Origin: Murimonas intestini
GTDB lineage: Bacteria; Bacillota; Clostridia; Lachnospirales; Lachnospiraceae
NCBI RefSeq assembly: GCF_024622195.1
Contig: NZ_JANKBI010000017.1
Span: forward strand, 62,001 to 126,000
Direction: 5' to 3'
DNA length: 64,000 nt
Each line of letters starts with the position of its first letter. Within the stretch, counting starts at the first letter, position 1. Shown in pieces: positions 51,695 to 59,507 of this stretch. The translations under genes were made by a program, and so were the position numbers. Below the pieces are notes generated by a model, which saw only the letters and a list, made by a program, of their open reading frames with translations, searched no databases and had not been told where the DNA came from.

Positions 51695-52705
51695 TCAGCA
51701 GTGCTCTATGACAACACCGTGGGCTATCCCGGGCACACTCTGGCCTTCATTAAAGCTGACAGTAGAGAGCAGCGCGCCTGTGGGAACAAAAAGCACCCGC
51801 TTCCAGCTCCCTTTCTCTATCTTAGGAAGTATCATGGCAGCAAGTGTTACTGCTGAACATCCGCATCCGCTGCCGCCTGAATGTGTATCCTGGGTCTGCT
51901 GGTCATATATCTCTATGCCGCAGTCTGTATGCACCTTACTGATATCAAATCCCTTTTCCTTCAGCAGGTCAATCAATATCTTCTGCCCCACATATCCCAG
52001 GTCCCCGGTAATGATCTTATCATAATCCTCCGGCTGCCTGTTAAAGTCCATGAAGTTCTGATAAATAGTGTCACAGGCAGCCGGAGCCATACACGCACCC
52101 ATATTCATAGAATCTTTGACGCCAAAATCCACGACCTTTCCGGTGGTCACGCCAGTAATCCTGGCTTTTCCTCCCTTGGGGGCAAGTACAAAGGCCCCGC
52201 TTCCCGTGACGGTCCAGGTAGCTGCAAGGGGACGCTGGTTTCCGTATTCCAGGGGAAACCGAAACTGTTTCTCCGCACTGGCGAAGTGGCTGGATGTAAG
52301 GGCCAGCACATAGTCACCGTATCCTGCCGCCACTGCCATAGCTCCCAGAGACAGGGATTCCCCGCAGGTTGAACAGGCTCCATAGAGCCCGAACATGGGA
52401 ATGTTCATATCCACCACCCCGAAGGAGGTAGCTATAAGCTGTCCCAGAAGATCGCCTGCAAACAGGTATCTGATCTGTGTGGGCAGCAGTCCTGCCTTCC
52501 CCAGAGCCATCTGGGCTGCTTCTTTCTGCAGCGTGCTCTCTGCCTTCTCCCAGTTGTCCTCTCCAAACATGGGATCATCCCCCACCAGATCAAAAAGCTT
52601 TCCAAGAGGGCCTTCCCCCTCCTTTTTTCCTACAACTGATGCCGCGCTTATAATATGCGGCGCCTTGTCGAACTGAATACTCGACATTCCACAAATCTGG
52701 CTCAT
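51695..52705 (-). CDS. spoVAD: Stage V sporulation protein AD
   Basis: A 336-residue thiolase-fold protein that binds dipicolinic acid. Recognisable segments are YLFAGDLLGQLIATSFG, GLYGACSTCGESLSLGAMAV and HSGGSGCGCSAVTLAAMIL. AGAGGTGAT lies before the ATG. It is between spoVAC and spoVAE, the standard order. Confidence 0.96.
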   Translation of the reverse strand: MSQICGMSSIQFDKAPHIISAASVVGKKEGEGPLGKLFDLVGDDPMFGEDNWEKAESTLQKEAAQMALGKAGLLPTQIRYLFAGDLLGQLIATSFGVVDMNIPMFGLYGACSTCGESLSLGAMAVAAGYGDYVLALTSSHFASAEKQFRFPLEYGNQRPLAATWTVTGSGAFVLAPKGGKARITGVTTGKVVDFGVKDSMNMGACMAPAACDTIYQNFMDFNRQPEDYDKIITGDLGYVGQKILIDLLKEKGFDISKVHTDCGIEIYDQQTQDTHSGGSGCGCSAVTLAAMILPKIEKGSWKRVLFVPTGALLSTVSFNEGQSVPGIAHGVVIEHC

Positions 52706-52729
52706 TTATTATCACCTCTCAATTAGTTA

Positions 52730-53197
52730 TCATAAAACATGGACCGCTTTAAGCAGCCAGTAGATAAGGCCCACCAGCCAGCTTGTGAACACTCCGTAGA
52801 GGATCACAGGACCGGCGATAGTGAATATCTTGCATCCTATCCCGAATACCTGTCCCTCTTTCTGGAACTCAATTGCAGGCGCTGCCACTGAATTGGCAAA
52901 CCCTGTGATAGGCACAAGTGTCCCTGCACCGCCGAACTTAGCCAGCTTGGGATAGATGCCAAATCCTGTCAGGATAACGCTCAGAAGTACAAGGATCATA
53001 GATGTCCATCCTCCTGATGTGTCTTTGTCCAGCCCCAGGCTGCCGCAGTAATTCAGCAGGAACTGTCCGATCACACATATGATCCCGCCTGTGACAAATG
53101 CCTTGAGCATGTTCATTGGCAGGCTGTGCGTGGGTGTCACCTGCTTTACGTATTCATTATACTGTTGGTTCTTCTTTTCTTTTAAAATATCTGCCAT
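52730..53197 (-). CDS. spoVAC: Stage V sporulation protein AC
   Basis: A 155-residue membrane protein with about four to five helices, starting at the ATG at 53197 with GGAGG five bases upstream. The N-terminal soluble part YNEYVKQVTPTHSLPMNMLK precedes KAFVTGGIICVIGQFLLNY. In Bacillus SpoVAC is a mechanosensitive channel for dipicolinic acid release. Confidence 0.95.
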   Translation of the reverse strand: MADILKEKKNQQYNEYVKQVTPTHSLPMNMLKAFVTGGIICVIGQFLLNYCGSLGLDKDTSGGWTSMILVLLSVILTGFGIYPKLAKFGGAGTLVPITGFANSVAAPAIEFQKEGQVFGIGCKIFTIAGPVILYGVFTSWLVGLIYWLLKAVHVL

Positions 53198-53208
53198 AAG
53201 TACCTCCA

Positions 53209-53622
53209 TTACCACCGCATATAAAAATGCAGCAGGCTTCCTAATATTTTTCCGGCTGCCATAAAAATAATCACCAGACTCATGCCTTTGACCAGGCCAA
53301 TCCTCCTGGCCATGATCGGGAAGATATTCACAATCTCAGCCAGCGCAAGTATCCATCCTCCCACATATATGCCGGCTCCAATGCCAAGGAGAGCCAGCCC
53401 TGCGGCGCCGAACGGCACATGGATATTGTATACTGTCAGAAGCACGCCAAAAATGCCTCCCAGGAGAATAATATCCTCATAGAGCCAGAGATACTCTCCT
53501 GTATGTGTGATGCCCACATATCTTGTGACTATCCCCAGGCCTATTACCAGCGCTATGACTCCCCCTGCAACGACAAACCCGCTGCTTAATCCAATGATTC
53601 CCATTAAAACCTGCACCAACAC
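53209..53622 (-). CDS. spoVAB: Stage V sporulation protein AB
   Basis: A 137-residue polytopic membrane protein (SSGFVVAGGVIALVIGLGIV, AEIVNIFPIMARRIGLVKG). It starts at a GTG with GGAGG eight bases upstream. SpoVAB is present only in some sporeformers and is thought to be part of the dipicolinate uptake machinery. Confidence 0.9.
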   Translation of the reverse strand: MLVQVLMGIIGLSSGFVVAGGVIALVIGLGIVTRYVGITHTGEYLWLYEDIILLGGIFGVLLTVYNIHVPFGAAGLALLGIGAGIYVGGWILALAEIVNIFPIMARRIGLVKGMSLVIIFMAAGKILGSLLHFYMRW

Positions 53623-53655
53623 CCGGCATTCCTCCCTTCATTCTCTCAAACAGAT

Positions 53656-54288
53656 CTATTCTTTCCGCTTTTCCTTATCAGGTTTGCGGTTGCTGGATTC
53701 CAGCAGTGTCTTATTTATATCATCCTCATATTTTCTCATCTGGACTTCCAGGGGAGTCGGGTCTGCCGTGAGTTTCCTTCCGGCAAAGTGGTTAAAAAAG
53801 ATAAGGATGCCAAGCCCTACGCCTATAGAATAAGAAAGCTCCAGAATGGTAAAGCCGTCTGACGCGCGCCCTGTGAACTGTTCAAAGAGCTGGGCGAACA
53901 GATCAGTGATGCTTACATCATTATTAAATGTCATGATGGAGAAGGCTGCCCCAAAAAACATAAGGAAACAGACAAAGGCTGTCTTCAGCCAGTCCATAGC
54001 CGTCCCATGCTGCTTTTTCTTCTGCAGTGTAATGATAAATTCAGGTTCGCCAATATTGTTTACTTCCAGACTTGGGAAATCCTGATGGATCAGCGCTATT
54101 ATCTCCATCACTGAGTGTACATACCTGCCCGGCCTTCCTTTGACCGCATCAGGAAATTTCAGGGCCCTGATGCGGTTTTCGAGTGATTTATTGCTGCAGT
54201 CCAGCTGGGCGATATCCTTCAGGTATACAGTAGTGTCATGGACTTCTACATTTTGGTCAATGTTCAGGTAAAGAGTATCATTTGTCAT
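53656..54288 (-). CDS. spoVAA: Stage V sporulation protein AA
   Basis: A 210-residue protein with an N-terminal soluble domain (LYLNIDQNVEVHDTTVYLKD, DIAQLDC) and two C-terminal membrane helices (WLKTAFVCFLMFFGAAFSIM, YSIGVGLGILIFFNHFAG). The ATG at 54288 has GAGGAG eight bases upstream and overlaps the stop of a small upstream frame (ATGA). It begins the spoVA genes downstream of sigF, the same order as in Bacillus. Confidence 0.92.
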   Translation of the reverse strand: MTNDTLYLNIDQNVEVHDTTVYLKDIAQLDCSNKSLENRIRALKFPDAVKGRPGRYVHSVMEIIALIHQDFPSLEVNNIGEPEFIITLQKKKQHGTAMDWLKTAFVCFLMFFGAAFSIMTFNNDVSITDLFAQLFEQFTGRASDGFTILELSYSIGVGLGILIFFNHFAGRKLTADPTPLEVQMRKYEDDINKTLLESSNRKPDKEKRKE

Positions 54289-54446
54289 AAACAGCACTCC
54301 TCAGTTTTCTGTCCGAAAGCTTTTACAAAAGTTCCCCCTGCTTCATGGTTATTTTTCTGGACATATGAAGCATAATAAAATATACCGATGACAAGAGCCA
54401 GCATCAGCACAGCTGTCAGGCAAGCCAGTATTTTTTTCTTATACAT
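54285..54446 (-). CDS. Small single-pass membrane protein of 53 residues, unknown
   Basis: An ATG with AAGGAA nine bases upstream opens a 53-codon frame between sigF and spoVAA. The peptide starts MYKKKILACLTAVLML, has one hydrophobic helix to about residue 25, then a polar tail ending EECCL. Its TGA overlaps the spoVAA ATG, the same coupling seen between true genes of this window, and a sigma-G-like promoter lies just upstream. I do not recognise it. The two terminal cysteines are unusual. It could be a forespore membrane peptide or only a leader for spoVAA translation. Confidence 0.7.
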   Translation of the reverse strand: MYKKKILACLTAVLMLALVIGIFYYASYVQKNNHEAGGTFVKAFGQKTEECCL

Positions 54447-54478
54447 TATGATCACTTCCTTTTTTCATCATTTTTAAC

Positions 54479-54507
54479 TATTATTTGATTTTAGGCCAAA
54501 AATATAC
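54479..54507 (-). promoter_or_regulatory. Sigma-G/F-like promoter before the small ORF and spoVAA
   Basis: On the minus strand GTATA is followed after 17 bases by AATAATA, close to the sigma-G pattern (GHATR and CATAMTA). It lies in the 68-bp gap after sigF. Forespore expression of spoVA genes is well established in Bacillus. Confidence 0.5.
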
Positions 54508-54514
54508 GGGGAAG

Positions 54515-55231
54515 TTATGAAATCCTTCCCCGCATCTTTGTCAATATTTTCTTTTCCATTCTTGAAACCTGTACCTGAGACATGTCCATCACCTGTGCCA
54601 CCTGCGTCTGTGTTTTATCTTCAAAATACCGCAGATGTATCAGTTTCCTCTCCTCCCCGGTCAGTGTATCCAGAACCTCCGAAAGCATCATATGGTTTAA
54701 AAGCTCTTCATTTCTATTTTCTTTTTCTTCAATCTTATCCATTAAAAATATGGCGTTGCCGTCCCCCTGATAGATCGTCTGGTACAGCGACTCCACCTCC
54801 GCGGCAGATTCCATGGCAAGTATGATATCTTCTCTTGTTGCCCCGATCTCCATGGATATCTCTTCAACTGTGGGCTCCCTGCCCATTCTTTTTTCCAGCG
54901 CTTCTTTTGTCATATATGCCTTGCAGGCTGTCTCCTTTAAGGTTCGGCTGACTTTTATCATGCCGTCATCCCTTAAAAACCTCTTGATTTCCCCCGCTAT
55001 CATGGGAACAGCGTAGGTGGAGAACTTCACGTCGTAGGACATGTCAAATTTATCTATCGCCTTAATAAGCCCAATGCTCCCTATCTGGACAAGGTCCTCC
55101 ATCTCATGCCCCCGTCCGGCGAATCTTCTCACTATACTGTACACAAGCCCCATATTTTTTTCTACAAGTTCTTCTCTGGCATCTTTATCCCCCTGGTGAG
55201 ATCTCTCAATTAACCTAAGGGTCTGATCCAT
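54515..55231 (-). CDS. sigF: RNA polymerase sporulation sigma factor F
   Basis: A 238-residue sigma-70-type factor for early forespore transcription. Region 2 contains EDLVQIGSIGLIKAIDKFD and VKFSTYAVPMIAGEIKRFLRD; region 4 ends with the helix-turn-helix QTQVAQVMDMSQVQVSRMEK. It follows spoIIAB, its anti-sigma factor, by 12 bp. The order spoIIAA-spoIIAB-sigF is conserved in sporeformers. Confidence 0.96.
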   Translation of the reverse strand: MDQTLRLIERSHQGDKDAREELVEKNMGLVYSIVRRFAGRGHEMEDLVQIGSIGLIKAIDKFDMSYDVKFSTYAVPMIAGEIKRFLRDDGMIKVSRTLKETACKAYMTKEALEKRMGREPTVEEISMEIGATREDIILAMESAAEVESLYQTIYQGDGNAIFLMDKIEEKENRNEELLNHMMLSEVLDTLTGEERKLIHLRYFEDKTQTQVAQVMDMSQVQVSRMEKKILTKMRGRIS

Positions 55232-55243
55232 CTGCCCATCCTT

Positions 55244-55690
55244 TCACCTTTCGAACTTGCTCTTCCCACAGCCTATTTTCTTTTTCATGGAGACCTTAGT
55301 GCCCTCATTTGGTTTTGAAGTCACTTCTATGGAATCCATAAAAGCCTCCATGAAGGCAAATCCCATCCCTGACCGCTCAGAGTCAGGCTTTGTTGTAAAC
55401 AGCGGCTCCATTGCCTGCTCAATATTTTCAATCCCTATTCCGTGGTCTGTCACGTCCACACAAAAGGTATCATCCTCTATGCGGCATTCCACAACTATTT
55501 TCTCAATTGCCCCCTCGTAACCGTGTACGATTGAATTCGTGACAGCCTCTGAGAGGGCAGTCTTCACATCCGCCACTTCTTCCAGCGTCGGGTTCAGCTG
55601 CGTCATAAATGCCGCCACTGATACCCTGGCAAATCCTTCATTACATGACCTGCTGTCAAATTCCAGCCTCATTTCATTTGAAATCCCCAT
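55244..55690 (-). CDS. spoIIAB: Anti-sigma F factor, serine kinase
   Basis: A 148-residue GHKL-fold kinase that holds sigma F and phosphorylates SpoIIAA. It has the N box LSEAVTNSIVHGYEG, the G1 motif VDVTDHGIGIENIEQA and G2 SERSGMGFAFMEAF. Length is typical. It lies between spoIIAA and sigF. Confidence 0.96.
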   Translation of the reverse strand: MGISNEMRLEFDSRSCNEGFARVSVAAFMTQLNPTLEEVADVKTALSEAVTNSIVHGYEGAIEKIVVECRIEDDTFCVDVTDHGIGIENIEQAMEPLFTTKPDSERSGMGFAFMEAFMDSIEVTSKPNEGTKVSMKKKIGCGKSKFER

Positions 55691-55702
55691 TGTTCTCCCC
55701 CC

Positions 55703-56038
55703 TTAGATTCGGTCGGACTGCTCCGGCAGCCCTTCATAGACATCCATAATTTTTGTCACTCCTGAAAATGTCAGTATTTTTCTGATGGACGGGTTTGCCC
55801 TTATCACCATCACCTTGCCCCCCGCGTAGTTCATTTTCTTATATCTGCCCAACAAAATGCCTATCCCTGAGCTGTCCATAAAAGATGTCCTGTTAAAATC
55901 AAAAACGATGCTTCTGATCCCATTTGCTTCTATGAGATAATCAATATTTGAAGTGATATGCTGTGCGCTGTGATGATCGATCTCCGCCGGCATCTCCACT
56001 GTCAGATTTCTTTCCCGAATCTTATAACCACCTTCCAT
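55703..56038 (-). CDS. spoIIAA: Anti-sigma F factor antagonist
   Basis: A 111-residue STAS-domain protein. The phosphorylated serine lies in RTSFMDSSGIGILLGRY. Dephosphorylated SpoIIAA displaces sigma F from SpoIIAB. The ATG at 56038 has AGGGG eight bases upstream; another ATG two codons earlier (56044) is also possible. No convincing sigma-H promoter could be picked out upstream. Confidence 0.95.
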   Translation of the reverse strand: MEGGYKIRERNLTVEMPAEIDHHSAQHITSNIDYLIEANGIRSIVFDFNRTSFMDSSGIGILLGRYKKMNYAGGKVMVIRANPSIRKILTFSGVTKIMDVYEGLPEQSDRI

Positions 56039-56141
56039 TGCCATGTCCCCTCTCTTTTTCTTGTACCGCAGATCTCCCCTGTGCTTTTTTGCCTCCCCCG
56101 GCGTTGAGCGTTTACCTGACAGAAAGCACTTTCTGAGAGAT

Positions 56142-56175
56142 AAAAAAGGACGCATACATTTTCTGTACACGTCCT
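56142..56175 (-). terminator. Terminator after the TPR protein gene
   Basis: AGGACGTGTA pairs with TATGCGTCCT around a 9-base loop and is followed by six T residues on the minus strand. It lies just past the TPR gene stop, so the spoIIA operon must have its own promoter. Confidence 0.85.
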
Positions 56176-56188
56176 CCGCTCCGAGGTA

Positions 56189-57838
56189 TTATCCTGCAGT
56201 ATAATCCATACCATCACCTGTTCCGTCTGCGTCGCTGCCGTTTCCCTGGTATTCTCCTCCGGTGCCGTCCCCGGTTCCTGTTCCCATTCCGCTTCCGTCA
56301 GTTCCCGCTGCGCCGTCTCCCGCCGGTGCGCCTGTATCTGTACCTGCATTCGTACCGTTTCCATCCTGACCTGCAGTGACTCCAGTATCTCCGTTCGGCA
56401 TTATGCCCTGGCCTGCTGTCCCTCCGGTAGTTCCGCCCGCAGCACCTGTTGCTGCATCGCTGATGTATGTCTGTACCTCAGACGCCCTTTCACTTCCGGG
56501 GAATTTTTCCATATATTCCTTAAAGGTCTTATTGGCATTTGCAGTGTCTCCGCTGTTGTAATAAGCATGTCCCAGGAAATACAGGGCATATTCCTGATCA
56601 GGATCAGCCTCTACGGCCTTCTGATAGTTTTCTATGGCTGTCGCATAGTCTCCCGCTACATATGCCGTATCAGCTGCATTTGTAAATGTAGAATACATGT
56701 AAGTCTTCAGACCTGTGTTCAGTGTATCGTACAGATCTTTCCCGGCTCCCGTCATGGAATCAGCGTCTACTTCTCCCAGTGACTGTGCGGCGCCCGCCTG
56801 GTCCTCCGCCAGATATTTGTTGGCAGCCTCCAGTATTTTCTCATAGGACTGAGCCTTCGTATCAGCTGCATCCATGGTTTTCTGAGCCTCTTCAACCTTT
56901 GCCTTATAATCCTCAATTTCCTTATTAAGGCCTGATACCTGGGCAGCCTGGGAAGCCATTTTAGAATTTGCATCTGTTATCTGCTGGTTGGCATCCTGGT
57001 ATATACTCTGTTTCGTGGAAGGCACCACAAGGAACCATACGATCGCACCTCCCAGAAGAAGCCCCAGGAAGATATTCAGAAACGTAGCCACTGTAGAGCT
57101 GTCCCTGAAAGTAGCCGGCTGTATGATCGTCTCATTACCGCTCATGTATGTGGTAGTACCTGTCAGCTTATTTACCTTTTCCTTGGCATACCGCTTTTTC
57201 TTATCCTCCAGGCTTGTCCCAACGCCTGTCATCTCTTCCACTTCACGCAGATAACGGAGGGTGGTCGTATTGGTGGCATCGATCCTGGCTGCCTTTTTAA
57301 GCAGCTTCCTCGCCTTTTCGTATTCCTGACGTTTCAGGTACAGCAGCGACAGAAGATGGTATCCTTTTATCAGCTTCGGGTTCTGGACCAGCACTTTTTT
57401 CAGCTGGATGACAGCCATATCCTCATTGTCCTGATGGCAGTACACCAGAGCCTGGTTGTACTTGCGTATAGTCTGGTTGATAATATCCAGCTTGTTTTTA
57501 TTTGCCTGCAGCTTCTCTATGTAGATATCCGCCACATTCCCAGGCACATTCATATTCTTGCTGATGACCCATTCACAAAGGGCTGAAACCACCTCGCCCG
57601 TCTCAAAATACACAAGACCCAGCAGGTTACGCGCCGCAATATTTTCTTTATTAAACTTAAGGCTTCTTCTCAGGCATACGATCGCCCCTGACAGATCCCT
57701 GATACTGGCCTTCTCAAGCCCCTCATTATACAGTCTGTTGGATATTCGGATGATCTGCTTCTGCAAAGAGACGTCCGCCCCGCATCCTGTACAATAGTCA
57801 ATTCCGGACAAAGGGGTTCCACAATATATACATTTCAT
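56189..57838 (-). CDS. Zinc-ribbon and TPR membrane protein of unknown function
   Basis: A 549-residue protein. The N-terminus is a zinc ribbon (CIYCGTPLSGIDYCTGCGAD). TPR-like helices follow from about residue 35 to 205, then a basic region and one membrane helix (FLNIFLGLLLGGAIVWFLVV, near 255-275). The outer part has a coiled coil, a further TPR pair (YVAGDYATAIENYQKAVEAD, ALYFLGHAYYNSGDTANA) and a Gly/Thr/Asp-rich tail of about 70 residues. The layout suggests a cytosolic TPR scaffold linked to an extracytoplasmic TPR domain. Role unknown; it follows folC and a 48-codon gene. Confidence 0.8.
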   Translation of the reverse strand: MKCIYCGTPLSGIDYCTGCGADVSLQKQIIRISNRLYNEGLEKASIRDLSGAIVCLRRSLKFNKENIAARNLLGLVYFETGEVVSALCEWVISKNMNVPGNVADIYIEKLQANKNKLDIINQTIRKYNQALVYCHQDNEDMAVIQLKKVLVQNPKLIKGYHLLSLLYLKRQEYEKARKLLKKAARIDATNTTTLRYLREVEEMTGVGTSLEDKKKRYAKEKVNKLTGTTTYMSGNETIIQPATFRDSSTVATFLNIFLGLLLGGAIVWFLVVPSTKQSIYQDANQQITDANSKMASQAAQVSGLNKEIEDYKAKVEEAQKTMDAADTKAQSYEKILEAANKYLAEDQAGAAQSLGEVDADSMTGAGKDLYDTLNTGLKTYMYSTFTNAADTAYVAGDYATAIENYQKAVEADPDQEYALYFLGHAYYNSGDTANANKTFKEYMEKFPGSERASEVQTYISDAATGAAGGTTGGTAGQGIMPNGDTGVTAGQDGNGTNAGTDTGAPAGDGAAGTDGSGMGTGTGDGTGGEYQGNGSDADGTGDGMDYTAG

Positions 57839-57848
57839 AGAATTCCCC

Positions 57849-57995
57849 TTATTTCTTCTTGTTCTTTTCTTCTTTCAGCAGTTCCCTTAAGACATCTGTG
57901 ATATCTGTCAGATCCTGGTTATAAATAGCGTCCTCCGCCTCATTTACATCCAGACTGGGCTGAAATTTTTTCAGTTCCTCGTCAAAATTAATCAT
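57849..57995 (-). CDS. Small acidic protein of 48 residues, unknown
   Basis: An ATG after GGAGA opens a 48-codon frame: MINFDEELKKFQPSLDVNEA, then EDAIYNQDLTDITDVL and a Lys-rich end. Its start overlaps the folC stop by 8 nt and its stop is 10 bp before the TPR gene, so it sits as a proper cistron between them. The sequence is helical, without membrane segment. I do not recognise a family. Confidence 0.7.
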   Translation of the reverse strand: MINFDEELKKFQPSLDVNEAEDAIYNQDLTDITDVLRELLKEEKNKKK

Positions 57996-59298
57996 GTGTA
58001 CGTCTCCTTATCACACTTTTCAGCTCCCCTACCAGGTAGAGGGAACCGACACAGAACAGCATACCATCCTGTTTTTCCTTCAGGGCCTCCTCAAACGCAT
58101 CTTCGATCACCTCCACAGGTGTCACCGGAGCATCTGTATATTTCCTGAAGATTTCTGAAAGCTTCTGAACAGGTACGACCCTGTCATTGTCAATCTGTGT
58201 CACTACGACAGCAGATGGCCTGGTACTTCTGCATATTGTCTCAATCATCTTTTCATAATTCTTTTCTGCAACAGCCGAGAACAGTATTACAACCCGCCTG
58301 TTTTCCTGCAGCCTCTGTACTGTTTTCACAAACTCCTGCACACCTGCCGCATTGTGGGCGCCGTCTAGGACCACCCCCGGCATGACTGTCTCCATACGTC
58401 CCTGCCAGGCAGTATTTTGTATCCCTTCAAGTCTTACCTGAAGCGGGATATCATGCTCTTTATCAAATGTCTCCACAGCCAGCAGAGCCAGAGAACTGTT
58501 CACTACCTGGTATTCTGCCAGGTAAGGAACTGTGACTTTAACATTCTCATAATACCCATAATGCAGGCAAAAATCAATGCTTTTATCGGTATTTACTAAA
58601 ATTTCATACATCTTTCGGCGCAGCGGGACAGTCTCACAGCCTAATTGTGCAGCACGTTTCTCAATCACCTCTGCTGCCCTTTCATCCCCTGCATCGTATA
58701 TGACCGGTACCCCCGGCTTGATGATCCCTGCCTTTTCCCATGCGATCTTTTCTACTGTATCTCCCAGGATCTCCGTATGGTCCAGACTGATGGATGTGAT
58801 CACCACGGCTGCCGGATGCTCAATTGTATTTGTCGCGTCCAGCCTTCCCCCAAGTCCTGTCTCCAGAACCACATATTCCACACCTGCCTTCTCAAATGCT
58901 GTCATAGATAACGCAAACAGCAGTTCAAAATAAGTGGGATGCGGGAAACCTTCCTCCAGCATGCCTTTTACAGCCGCCTGCACCTTCATATATGCACTGA
59001 GGAATTCTTCATCGCTGATCGGCTCATTATCTATCTGGAAACGCTCATTTATCTTCACAAGGTGGGGCGATGTAAACAGGCCTGTCCTTCTGCCCGATCT
59101 CACAAGTATAGAAGACAGAAAAGCACACACGCTGCCCTTGCCATTCGTCCCTGCCACATGGATGATCTTCAGATTCCTGTCCGGCCGTCCAAGACGCTCC
59201 ATCAATTCAACAGTATTCTCTAATTTATTTTTTTTAGTAAACTTTGGAACACTTAAAATATATTCCACTGCTTCTTCGTAATTCAATGTCATCACCAT
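57988..59298 (-). CDS. folC: Folylpolyglutamate synthase / dihydrofolate synthase
   Basis: A 436-residue Mur-ligase-family enzyme that adds glutamate to folates. The P-loop is HVAGTNGKGSVCAFLSSILV near residue 45; TSPHLVKINERFQIDNEPIS, ETGLGGRLDATNTI and SLDHTEILGDTVEKIAWEKAGI are all conserved. Translation may begin at either of two ATGs two codons apart. It heads a small group with the 48-codon gene and the TPR gene. Confidence 0.95.
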   Translation of the reverse strand: MVMTLNYEEAVEYILSVPKFTKKNKLENTVELMERLGRPDRNLKIIHVAGTNGKGSVCAFLSSILVRSGRRTGLFTSPHLVKINERFQIDNEPISDEEFLSAYMKVQAAVKGMLEEGFPHPTYFELLFALSMTAFEKAGVEYVVLETGLGGRLDATNTIEHPAAVVITSISLDHTEILGDTVEKIAWEKAGIIKPGVPVIYDAGDERAAEVIEKRAAQLGCETVPLRRKMYEILVNTDKSIDFCLHYGYYENVKVTVPYLAEYQVVNSSLALLAVETFDKEHDIPLQVRLEGIQNTAWQGRMETVMPGVVLDGAHNAAGVQEFVKTVQRLQENRRVVILFSAVAEKNYEKMIETICRSTRPSAVVVTQIDNDRVVPVQKLSEIFRKYTDAPVTPVEVIEDAFEEALKEKQDGMLFCVGSLYLVGELKSVIRRRTHD

Positions 59299-59429
59299 TT
59301 CTTTCGTTTTATGCCTTTTGGCACCTGTGCAGGTTTTCCTGCCCTTTTCCTATTATAATATAGTGACCGCAATATGCAAGTAATTTTTTTCGCAATATCC
59401 GCCAGGATTTACTGTTTAGCAGCACATAA

Positions 59430-59463
59430 AGGCGGTATGGCATCCGCAAATGCCATACCGCCT
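59430..59463 (-). terminator. Terminator-like hairpin after the CO dehydrogenase operon
   Basis: AGGCGGTATGGCAT and ATGCCATACCGCCT form a perfect 14-bp stem with a 6-base loop, 45 bp after the oxidoreductase stop. The following T run is short. Confidence 0.8.
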
Positions 59464-59507
59464 GTCTGATTAATTGCTGCATTCCAGCCTTGTGCTGTTC
59501 CGGTAAA

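Noticed and set aside
56045..56141. Sigma-H promoter of the spoIIA operon
   Set aside because: Expected here from Bacillus, but no pair matching the AGGA and GAAT elements at proper spacing could be found, so none is annotated.
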